NCBI GenBank assembly: GCA_000320545.1
Contig: ADNK01001860.1
Location: 82,501-146,500, forward strand
Reading direction: 5' to 3'
DNA from: Bigelowiella natans CCMP2755
Taxonomy: Eukaryota; Cercozoa; Chlorarachniophyceae
DNA: 64,000 bases
Shown here: one piece after another, positions 38,593-49,017 of the stretch
Position numbering within the stretch: position 1 is the stretch's first letter
How the letters are laid out: each line of letters begins with the position of its first letter
Program-made: the position numbers and the translations under genes
The notes under the pieces: generated by a model
What the model saw: only the letters and a program-made list of their open reading frames with translations
Told to the model about the DNA's origin: nothing
Database searches by the model: none

Positions 38593-39616
38593 CCGGGAAG
38601 GCGAAGTGTGGGGCTCTCAAACGGCTAATGGCGATATTGAAGACGATGATGATCAAACAAAGAGAAAATGGGAGGGGGGGGATACAGGGAGAGAGAGGGG
38701 GGGGGAGAGTGCAGTGAACAGTTAAATGCAATAATTTTGAGGAGAAACAACAATATATCTGATCTCAACATTGAAGGTGCACACAAACACACACAAATAC
38801 ACACAATTTTTATATTTATACTTATATTTACATTTTAAATATCATTTGCCACAATACAACAGGGTCATACTTAAAAATAAGTGTGATTATGGAAAAGGTT
38901 TGCTCGTCATCAGGACCTCAGCAGAAGCAGCAAACGCAAGGCTCACACGCGGGTTTTTGGCACTAAGTGATGATGATATACACCAAATGTAAGTTATCGA
39001 AAGAAGCAGCCCACCATACTATACTTAGCATATATGCATGTTTATATCATATAAATTTATACATTTTTGTGTAAGATATCCACTGTGCTGACTACTTCCT
39101 CTCCCCCCTTCCTCGCCTCCTTAAACTGCTGTGAGATCTTCTTCTTCTCCTCCTTCTTCTTCATCATCGCACCGTCGTGTTGGCTGTTTGGACGCATGGA
39201 GAAGCCGCCCACTCCATCCAACGATCCCACCAGCACAAATTTCAAGTTCTTTCCAGCATTCCATAATACAGCTGCTGCTGCTGCTGCTGCTACTATTACT
39301 GCTACTACTGGGATTTGTTAGACGCTGCCGCTTAGAGGGGGGGTGTGGTAGTGACGATGATGATGACGATGATGATGATGATGATGATGATGGTTGCTGT
39401 CTGTGCTTCTGCTCCTGCTGCTGCTGCGTCTGTTTACGACTATGAACGTCGTTCTGCCAGAGACACTTGTGCTGATCACTAGCATCTCTAGGAAGAGGAG
39501 GAGGAGGAGGAGGAGGAGGAGATGGCGAAGAAGGTTGATGATTCGAGTGATTGTAGTACGATCGGTCTTCAGAGGCAGGAAGGACCCTAGCGGTGTGCAT
39601 GTGCATGTGTGTGTGC

Positions 39617-39671
<55 letters not shown>

Positions 39672-39968
39672 GATGTGGACTAGATGCAAGGAGGGGGGTG
39701 TCATCCACTGTTGTTTGATTGCCTTTGCTATCATCATCAAAACAACGATGTTGATGAAAGGGAGAGGAAGTGTGGTGGTGGCTAGCACATACAAGTCAAC
39801 CCCCCAGATACAATCAATGAAGAAAGAAATAAAGACGATGATGACGCCTCTGCCAGAAGGGAGCAGCAGTCAGGCATCGGAAGGCTGCTGTTGTTCTGTA
39901 GTCTTGGGAACAGCAAAGTGGCATTGATTGCTTATTCTCTACGAATACTACTCTGCTGCTGTAGTGAT

Positions 39969-40003
<35 letters not shown>

Positions 40004-40335
40004 TGAGATCATGATTCGAATAGGTAGCACCTAAAATAATACGTATCTACCTCATGCATCCGTTTGTAGAGGTCGCATCAGTCAAAGGTACCCTATTATT
40101 CAGTGTTAATACAAATGAAAATGAGAAATTAATGATTCTCATTCCTTCTCCCCCCCCCCTCTTCTCGCTCTCGCCTCCTTTTCATCTCCGCAATTGCTCC
40201 CACTAAAGTAAGTTTAATTTCTTAGTTCTTAATTGCTGCTTTGTGAATGCGTTTCTTGGATATGTCGTCCAAAAGTGTGGCCAGGAAAAATTGTAGAATC
40301 AGCTTTTCCCATCTCTTGCATTTTTCATCTCACAC
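38400..40335. other. Unresolved region, triplet repeats and possible exons
   Basis: Minus-strand frames at 39121-39600 carry PPPPPPPP, poly-Gln/Ser and SKRQRL (NLS-like) and may be the 3' part of the gene above, but acceptor phases do not settle it. CTA, GAT, GGA and CA/GA repeats occupy much of the rest. Confidence 0.3.
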
Positions 40336-41050
40336 ATTTGCTGCTCTCGGCAGATTGTGTTTGCGCTTGTGCGTGTACGATATGAAAGCTTTCTTGCGTG
40401 TCATGCTTCTCTTCATGTAAAGCATATCACCGCCATTTGAACAACCAGATAGTGACGTAGTACGGAGATGGAAGGGCCTCAATCCTGGCGCGGCTGTTGC
40501 TTTGCTGCTGCTTCCGCCCACTACTACCGGAGGAATCATATCGGAAAGGCATGGTTTCACGGTCCCTGATCATCGTCATCATTAAAATCATGAGCTTTCT
40601 TATCATTATCACTACGACTAGAATGATACATCGTTCTCACTCATTGTCCATATCAAAGCGAAAGTAAATGGAAGAGAGGAAATGGCGACGACCTGTGCTC
40701 ACCCCAACCTTCATGCTCGCCTCCTCTGCAATCCCCCGTCCTCTCCTCCTCCTCCTCCTCCTCCTCCTTCGCCTTAATCTTTTTCTCGGTTTCCCGTTCA
40801 TGAGGAGGGGGAGGAACGACCTTCCAAGCCCTAACAATTACACACCATCCTGCACTTGAACAACAAATTAGACCTCCTGCCACCCCCCCCACCCCCCCCA
40901 CATCGATGACGCCTACCAGAAGTCCAGGTTGAAATACAGAGCATCATGTCCAAGTCGATCGGACAGAAACTCACAGGCGTAAGCGCTCACCAGCCATGCC
41001 TATGGGGTTATTGTTTATTTACAGTTGCTCTCATATCAAGAAGGAAACAG

Positions 41051-41109
<59 letters not shown>

Positions 41110-41393
41110 ATAAATAGGACAGCCACTAGTACTTGAACCACCCCCACCTCATCGTAGATTGTACACCAGACCGGAGGCAGTCCGTAACTAAAGGAGAGCA
41201 TGGGTAGCCACTTAGACGGTTACGCTCGATGAAGAAGAGTCATGTTGTAAGCAGGTGTATTATTAAGAGAAATCGACACCGTCTGTACCCTTGTGAGTAT
41301 TACCTCTCCAACATATCAATGGCAACTACCAGCCGTTGGCAGAGACTTTTGAACATCTAATTGCGTCAAGGTTAACAATTGTTATTAGTAGAA

Positions 41394-41425
<32 letters not shown>

Positions 41426-42071
41426 GTTGTAGTAGGGATGATTTAACTTTTTGGTGTGACAGTAGTAGTAGCAGCAGCAGCAGCAGTAGTTGTAGTAGTA
41501 GAACCTTGCAACCTTCCCTCGATTCACACACGTATTGGTTATCGACTGTGAAATATCCTGATTTATTTTCTTTCTATTAGTGTTTGAAATAGATAAGGCA
41601 TATCATTCCCCATTCATGTTCATCATACAGACCGTTTTCCGCCATCGTTTTGCTCGCAATTCTGATGGATCTCGAGAATGCGGTAGTATCCTTCTCGGAA
41701 CGTTGTTCTCCTCCGCCCGATGGTCTTCCTCCTTTCTTTCTCAAGAATTTAGATGCCTTGGCCATAAATGCAGCGTCACAAACGTGCAGCAATGGTTCTT
41801 CTTCTGTTTGCCCCCTCCTTTTCGACTTGCTCTCTGCTGTGTCTGTGCGTTGCTTCAAATCACTTTCCGATTTGCTCGCTGTGTCTGTTTGTAGCTTCAA
41901 ATCACGACCTAAGCTCTCGTTGATCTTCTTCGTACTCCTCCCAGCCGTCATGGCACCATTCTGTGCAAGTGTATTTGATCTCTTTATCAGTTCGATCCAG
42001 GTCGAGGGTTCAAGTGCCTTCGCGAGGGAGATGATCGGAGGAGGAGGAGGAGGAGGAGGAGGGCACTCCAT
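40336..42071 (-). CDS. Unrecognised multi-exon protein
   Basis: I do not recognise the family. Exons 41629-42071, 41148-41187, 40917-40999, 40703-40830 and 40336-40565 join with matched phases (2, 0, 2, 1). The model starts at the ATG before a nine-proline run (MECPPPPPPPPP), then a Lys/Ser/Thr-rich disordered stretch, then a more structured core across the joined exons: NGLYGLPPVWCTIYDEAWL, YACEFLSDRLGHDALYFNLD and a WKVVPPPP loop followed by an acidic Glu run. The final exon has GGDMLYMKRSMTRKKAFISY. The exon that follows downstream was not found; candidates lie at 39.1-39.7 kb. The opposite strand of the first exon is also open over 150 codons, so strand choice rests on the splice chain. 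Confidence 0.42.
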
Positions 42072-42249
42072 TGGGCGTAGCACTTCTTCTGCGTGTAAGG
42101 AGAGCGAGTGTGTTTTGTGACTAAAATACAGAAAAACATGCCATTTTGGTCCTGCGACATCAAAAGATCTCCATGTTCGGAATCCATGGACCCGCCACCG
42201 ACGATGGACAGCTAGAAACAAACCAACGCTCGCGCACGTTGTCTGGAGC

Positions 42250-43090
42250 TACCGGCTGATGATCAGTCTAGCAGTGCCCTCCCCCGGGCGGCTAGCTACT
42301 GAGTAACCATTGCACTTTCAGTGCAATTCAGCAGAGGTTACCGAGCAGATCTACCTGATGAATGAGGACAAGCTCAGCATGTTTCATCGTTCAAAGAAAG
42401 ACAGACGTGCATTGGTGACATTGGCATGCGAAGGCGATTTGAGCAGCAGTCGCTACGTGTCACAGTGTTCCCCGTGCTGCTGCCAAATTCAGCCTCTAGG
42501 CTAGCTAGGAATGCTAATTGCAAAAGCAAAGTGCATCAATGAATGTTGTGGCAAGTGCACCAGTGAAGCACGGACCGCACGGCGGAGGTGATGCATCGCT
42601 GGACACGTGCGTAGCATGCGCGCAGCACTGCCATGTCAGATTTGTACAGGGGTTGCTATGCTGTGAGTCACATTTATTCAATTGTGCATGCAACCGTGAG
42701 CGCCGCCCGCAACCAAAAAGTGGGGCACAGTTTGACCATGGCGTTGCGATGCGCGCTCATTGCGCGCAAATCAGCAAGGAACATGGAGAAAGACAAAGAC
42801 AAAGATAATGATGAAAAACAATGGACAAAGACAAAGACAAAGACAAAGATAATAATGAAAAACAACGTTTCCAAAGTGTTAGTGCCTCTAACTAGCTCAT
42901 GGAACACATGATCATTGCAGAAACGAGCAAGCACAATGACATATGTGGGCTGTAGCTGCTACACTGCATAGCTACATTAGGATGACTGTTGAAAATGTCA
43001 TTGTAATCATTTCATTACATCCGTCTCATGTATGCAGATAAAGGATCAGCAGGCATTCCATTGTTGCAGGCTCGCTGGCTAGGAGACAAA
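42250..43090. other. CTAG- and TGCA-rich spacer
   Basis: No gene visible. Contains a degenerate (GACAAA)n tract at 42785-42855 and a dispersed-repeat copy at 42969-43035. Confidence 0.5.
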
Positions 43091-43392
43091 CATATCAATC
43101 GAGATCATGGTAAATTCTAATGTTGCATACGGAGACGATGCGACGTGATGTGAGCGCTATTGCAGGGATGACGCCGCACCTTATGGTTATCCCCTTCCAG
43201 CGGACTTCGATCTCGGCAGTCTTCGATTTGATGGCCTTCCGGCACTTCTTTTTGGCACAGTGCCTGCCGTTCTTTGAAATACGATGTTCCCACATTGCTG
43301 AGATGTTGTGATGTTGTAAGGGGAATGGTAACGTTGCGCATCTAGGAAATATATCTTAGCTACACTATCCGTATGATTCCCCATCCATACAT

Positions 43393-43916
43393 TCAATCAA
43401 CCTCATATGCGCTGCGAGTGCGAGATGCTACTCCATTCTCTTCTGAGTTGGGCAATTGTTCTACCTTGCAATGAGTGGCGTCTTCATCGTGATTAAGCAG
43501 CCTTAGGGATAAAATAGATGACACGCGTCGGTGTGTTAAAATGGTGCCAAAGGGCATATGTATAAGTGAGGACGTGCCAATGCTTAAAGCTTTCTTCTGA
43601 AAGGAAAAATCCTCTTGTCTTTCGTGCATTGGGAACACGATGAATGGGGTCGCAAGGGCAGAAAGAAGATGTATAATGTTTGTCGTCAGGACATTTCGGC
43701 GGCTTCTACCATACCCGCAATATCGGCACTCCACACGTAGTACTCCTGCCTTCTGTCGAGCGAGCTCCGCATTTAGTCGCACCATTTCATGGACCTGGTG
43801 ATGAAAGGGTTGGGCGGGGAGAAAAGACATTCAATACAATATACCTTGGGTGAACAATTGGTGCTGCATTGCAACTACTTGTATACATCCTTTGTCGACG
43901 CATCATCATCATAATT

Positions 43917-43948
<32 letters not shown>

Positions 43949-44126
43949 GTCTCACTTGCGCCGGTACAAAGACCATAGTGAAGATGATGAAGATGCTGAC
44001 AAGCGCCCTTCGATCGAGTAGATGGAGGCGGCAGCGGTCAGGGTCGGAAAGTGATTTTCCAAACGCGAGGAGAAAACACAGAGAGTCGTCCATAAACAAC
44101 AATAAGATATGTACAAACTTTATATC

Positions 44127-44158
<32 letters not shown>

Positions 44159-46257
44159 ATGGTAGTACTAATCAGGTGGATTTAACATCGAAACTACCGG
44201 CCCATTGCCGTTTCTGGAGTGATGTCTCCGTAGCCAACCTGCACATCAGGAGCAGCAGAAGATAGGAATATAAAAACGAGCAGCAGAAGATAAGAATGTA
44301 AAAACGTTGAATACAACTCTTAAATGATGGTGCATTGGACATGCCGATAATGATAGCGAATATACCAACTAATATTATTCATTCTAATGAAGCGCCCAGT
44401 ACCAGAACCCCCCCCCTCCCTCTACTCTATTTGCAAGGAAGATAAGAACGATTTAGCCGTTAGTGTACGAAACACCGTAGAGAAAGTGATGATCGTGAAG
44501 TATATGCTCTCACCTAGTAGAGTGGTATTTGGTGTTAAGCATCAGATTGCCAAAAGAGTGCGAAAGAAAAGGACGAGCGCAGGAAAAAGAAGAAGAAAAA
44601 AGAAGAAGAAGAAGAAGAAGAACGAAAAAATGGTTTTGACAATGATGATAATCATGATGAAAATACCAAAACCAGAAACCGTTTCCACAGAGCTTTGGGG
44701 CCCTTCGATAGCGGTGAAAGAGCCTAAGAGAGGCAAACATAATTTTTTATGATGTTGATACAGAGGCTGCAAATCGATAACTTTAGCCTTTTGAATCAGT
44801 CTATATTTTTGCTCTCCCTCTCCCTCTCTCTCTCTCCTTTTATTTCATTTAGTTCTCTTTCCTCTGTCTTTTTCCTATCACCCCATTTCTCTCTCCCCCC
44901 CCCTCTCCCCCCCCCTCTCTCTCTCTTCTCTCAGATATTTTTTTAGCTACCAGCAAAGCAGAATATTAACGTGAGTACGGTAGAAAAAAGTCGCGCTTTC
45001 TGCAGAGCGTAGCAATCAAAGTAGAAGAGTTATAACACATCAAAAATAAGCATAGGCGGAGAAGCAATCGGGATGTAGTGTAGACTGTATGGTGATGACG
45101 ATCATGATGAAGGTAGTGGAGTGGAAAGCTCAGGCCACGTTTAAGGTTTAAGTATACGAGCACCTGCAGTTGCAGCCTGCTTATCTTACCAAAGAAGAAA
45201 TCCTCGGTCTCCAAAAACCTAAAGTTCAGAGAGGAAGTGCCGTATAAATGAATCTACACTGCTGCTACTGCGCACTAACACGTACACCACCTTTGGAACC
45301 GCAAAACGCGCAAAACTCGAAAGATTTGCAAGCCTCTTAATTCCTAATACGCGGCGGAAAAAAAATTAGGTCACCATACAATTGATATCGAAAATTAAAC
45401 TTCCATTAATGACGCTGCTTATGTGCAACTCTAATCGCCTCTCACGTCGAATTCCTTGCCGGAGTAAATGAAGAAGACAGGAATGCAGGACACCAGGTCT
45501 ATGATTCCGTACCACGAAGCCACATAACGTAGTCTTGAAACACGACAGATAAAGCGAGAAAGAAGAGAAAGAGAGGTGAGGTTCAGGATAAGCTTTTCTA
45601 TGAGTAATATGAATAGTTCCGAAGAACGCATTCCGAGTTAGAAATTGGAAGGAGTTGGTTACCGGGACTCTGCGACCCAAACCCGTAGAAGGTACTCAAT
45701 AAGAAATATGCTTCCAACCACAAAATCAACCTCTTTTTGCCGCTTCCCACTGCGAATATTATTATCATAAAATGCAGATGTAATGTGGATGCTTAGTATT
45801 CTAATACATATCAGAGCGAGATGAGACGAAGTGATCCCGATGTGGTAAATGATGGCAAAGAATCATAATAACACAGGCCCTCTAATCGTCACTCTTGTTT
45901 TAGCTCTCAAGCTACCTCTCCAAATCGACGACAAAGAGGACGCATGCGAGGAGATTGACAAAGAGCAGAAATATATCGATAGCTGCACCAAGATTTGATT
46001 CCGAACTGTTCAGGAGATACCTGTCGTTGCAGCAACAGTGTTTAATGTACAACAAATCAATTTTTCCTTAATGAGCGAGTCAACTGAAACCTAATCGATA
46101 CTCGAATATCTTCAAGCATTGACAGTTCTTGTATATTTCCTTCGACGCTGCTGCGATTTCCATCGTCTAGCTTGGCGTCATTAGGACGAACAGCCGCACT
46201 CGCGAGTCTTTTCGTTTCGCGTTTTCCGCGCAGTGTGTGCGGCAATCTCTTGCTCAT
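43393..46257 (-). CDS. Voltage-gated potassium channel, six-TM
   Basis: Exons 46102-46257, 45916-45983, 45663-45749, 45446-45533, 45291-45343, 45164-45218, 44951-44999, 44667-44723, 44476-44513, 44198-44238, 43956-44007 and 43794 downward join in phase. S1: VNLLACVLFVVDLE. S2: VVGSIFLIEYLLRVW. S3: WYGIIDLVSCIPVFFI. S4 sensor with Arg every third residue: GLQIFRVLRVLRFQR. S4-S5 linker then S5: RLFSTVLTLIFCFAG. Pore helix and filter: ESIYFTIITFST followed by VGYGD. S6: IFIIFTMVFVPAQ. A TVGYGD filter defines K+ selectivity, and the S4 charges define voltage sensing. After S6 comes VHEMVRLNAELARQ and a C-terminal part whose exon limits are unsure; the stop used is at 43393. BK-like or other RCK-bearing channels are possible. 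Confidence 0.92.
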
Positions 46258-46523
46258 CCTTGGTCCTTCCGGAGTCGCAGAACCCCGACTCCCCTGATTC
46301 GTTTCAATTTAGCCGTCGCCACGTGGCAAAGTTTAACAATACTAATATTAGGAGGCACAGTACCACTTCGTCGAGTGGTATTTGGTCCGGTACCATCGGT
46401 CGGTATATTGCTCAGGGAGATTCCATGCTCTTGTGCCTAAGAAAGACGATTTTGGGGCTTGTGCTGCAGTGGGGGCGTGATTCGTTCGACAGCGTTCAAT
46501 GGGCGTTGAAGGCGGTGCTTGCC

Positions 46524-46539
46524 ATGTGTTGTTGTTGTT

Positions 46540-46611
<72 letters not shown>
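46524..46611. repeat. (TTG)n microsatellite
   Basis: Nearly uninterrupted TTG triplets, about 29 copies. The poly-Cys and poly-Leu open frames across it are artefacts. Confidence 0.95.
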
Positions 46612-46612
<1 letters not shown>

Positions 46613-46803
46613 TCGATTATTATCGATATTACTGCAGTAAATAAAGATTTCGTGACTCTTTTTTCACGGAGGTTGTACCAAGATGCAAAAACATAGCTGT
46701 TAAGCCAAGGATGCGAACAGAATAACTAACGAACTAACTTATGTACATGGAAGGCAGAAACATTTCTTACGTAGGAGTTTTTCCTCTGGATGATTGATTA
46801 ATA

Positions 46804-47244
46804 GGGTGCAATCCATACCTGTCAAAACTTGTAAAATTGGTAAAAACGGTTTTTCATTTTTGGGAAAAATGTTCCAAGTATGGAGTGCACCATTTGGGGT
46901 CACATCGTCAAAACGTGTAAAATTGGTGTGTCATTAGCGGTCACTGCCGGGTATCCCGGTGTGTTAACCGGGATTTCACATGGAAACACCGTCACTACCC
47001 GGTAGCGCCAAAATCGAGATATGGAAACGCCTTCGCGAAATAAATAAAAACGGCACAACCGGGATTTCACATGGAAACACCGTCACTACCCGGTCAGGTG
47101 ACCAATTTTGCGGGTGACCAATTTTACCAATTTTGCATCCAAAAAGTTTTGGTAATGCAATTTTTGTAAAAAATGACCGTTTTTCGACTTCAATTTACGT
47201 AAATTACCAATTTTGAACGGAAAAAAAAAGTATGGATTGCACCC
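46804..47244. mobile_element. MITE-like element with terminal inverted repeats
   Basis: The left end begins GGGTGCAATCCATAC and the right end is its perfect reverse complement (GTATGGATTGCACCC). The TIRs continue imperfectly with AAAATTGGTAA on both sides. The element is 441 bp, lacks coding capacity and is flanked by TA on each side (46802-46803 and 47245-47246), the target duplication typical of Tc1/mariner-type transposition. Internally it is AT-rich with repeated ACCAATTTT words and two copies of a 38-bp CCGGG-containing sequence. Confidence 0.85.
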
Positions 47245-47434
47245 TAATTATTCCCAGTTCCCTAGAGTATTCGAAGTTCGTTCGAAGTTACGCAGTTTGT
47301 CAGGACTCATCAACAGAAGAAAAGCAAGTTTTAAGCAGGAGCCACGTGGCACAGTGGAGATACAGACATCGGCTGCTAGCCCTGTGCCCCGCACACCAGC
47401 CGTGCAGCATAATTGTGTCTGGCTGTGCTCACAG

Positions 47435-49017
47435 GCTCCGAAACTCGTAGAAATATACGAAAAGACATTTCTTTGACTGCAGTTGCATGGGCAGCCACAG
47501 TCATTTCTCTCACAGGATTCAACTACTTCTACTGTGGGGTGCATGAGGAAGAAACAGTCCCCGTGCGCACGATAACAACGAAAGATGGCCCGAAGGAGGG
47601 GGCGATCACTTCAGAAATTAGGTTTGTCTCCACCTTCAATGCATCGATTCTGCAATCTTCGAGTGAAATCTACGTGCGATGTATATATGTATATGCATGA
47701 TGATCACATTTCAAGATTTTGCCTGAGTTTTCGTCACAATCAGGGTTCATGTTCTAATGGTTTTAGATCTAACAATCAGCATTGAATTTGATCAGAATGT
47801 ACGGGGTAAAGCACACTCCACCTGCATTCCTCAACATTCAGCGTTGCTCCCATTCCTACTGCAATCAGACGACTGCTACTCTCAATGTTACTGCGTGTGA
47901 AAAAGCACTGGCTTCTCCAAAAAAATGCCCAGAGCACCTAAAAATTGCAATGCTTCAAGCAAAACAATTTAACCCGGTGGTGTACCTCTATGAGGCCGGA
48001 GGCAGCTGCAAGGCGTTTGCTTCGAAGCATTTTGTCGAATATGTGGATCTTGGGTTTCAGAAAATTGGCAATCTGTATTGTCTCATGATGCAAAACGCTA
48101 AGCCTGATAGCTATGTGAAAAGAAGTGGCTGGTTGTGGCAGTCCTCAATGATGCGATGGCTGGCAGTCGGAGACCCTGACATCAAATGGCCGCCGCGCTT
48201 CAATCTTCTTGATCATGACATGATGGCATGGACAGATTCAACAAGATATTTTGACAAATTTGGAGACGATGCCGAAATTGCAATCTGCTGCTACCATCCG
48301 GTGTGCAATGGGATCTACTCGCTTTTCACCCATCGTTCGGCTGCCGATCTCACTAGATATGTGATAGAGGGGCTTCAGTACTGGTATACTGACATACATG
48401 CATTGATTTCATACACATATGAAGGCACAAAACCTGAAGAGTTTGAATGTTGGGCAAACGAGCACACCAGGCCTCTTGGATTACAGTCTAATGGTTTATG
48501 CGCTGAGGACTGGATTCGCGCCCCACCTGAAGCGTCCTTGAATACCTCGTATCCAGTACATAATTCATGTCTTGAAATGCCAGATGGAAGGGTGTCAGAG
48601 TACATCATGGGTGATCGTGAAGGAATTTACGAACTCTGGAATGTGAGCAAGCCCGGAATCGATTGGAGAATAGACACATATCAAATGGGTAGGGAGAGGT
48701 GTCCTGCGCATAAACTATATTACAAGAAAGGTCACCTACATTACAAGCTTTTGGTTGGGAAGGGAGACAAGAGGAAGTGGAAAAAAGTTTCTAAGTCCCC
48801 GTTTCAACGGATCTTCGGCGCACATTTCGCGGCTGACTACAAAAAGCTGATGAAATATCACTTCCGACCTAACTTAATGTCCATCAATGAGACCGGCTGC
48901 AAAGAATGTTTGCAAGAAGATTGTGATTGCATGAACACAAAATGCGAATCATGCTTCACCAAGTGTTTAGACAAATGCCAAGTTTTGAGGGATTTCGTCG
49001 AAGCTATCGAGGAGTAA
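47435..49017 (+). CDS. Type II membrane protein with Cys-rich C-terminus, family unknown
   Basis: I do not recognise this family. Exons 47435-47621 and 47796-49017 join in phase 2 (ATCAG|AATG acceptor); an upstream exon supplying the start must exist (entry is phase 1) but was not found. Near the N-terminus a single hydrophobic segment (LTAVAWAATVISLTGFNYFY) after RRNIRKD suggests a signal anchor with a lumenal body of about 430 residues. The body is Trp/Tyr/Cys-rich (LWQSSMMRWLAVGDP, NLLDHDMMAWTD, LQYWYTDIHALISY) and ends in a Cys cluster, CKECLQEDCDCMNTKCESC. A lumenal enzyme such as a glycosyltransferase is conceivable; no catalytic motif is evident. The MITE lies just upstream. Confidence 0.6.

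Noticed and set aside
39121-39927. Overlapping 150-195-codon frames on both strands
   Set aside because: Dominated by GAT, GGA, CTG and CA/GA repeats; a minus-strand exon is possible but frame and limits could not be decided.
41650-42120. 156-codon plus-strand frame with nine glycines
   Set aside because: It is antisense to an exon whose splice chain to four further exons is consistent on the minus strand.
46233-46640. 135-codon plus-strand frame with a run of about 28 cysteines
   Set aside because: The Cys run is a (TTG)n microsatellite read in the TGT frame; nothing else in it resembles a protein.
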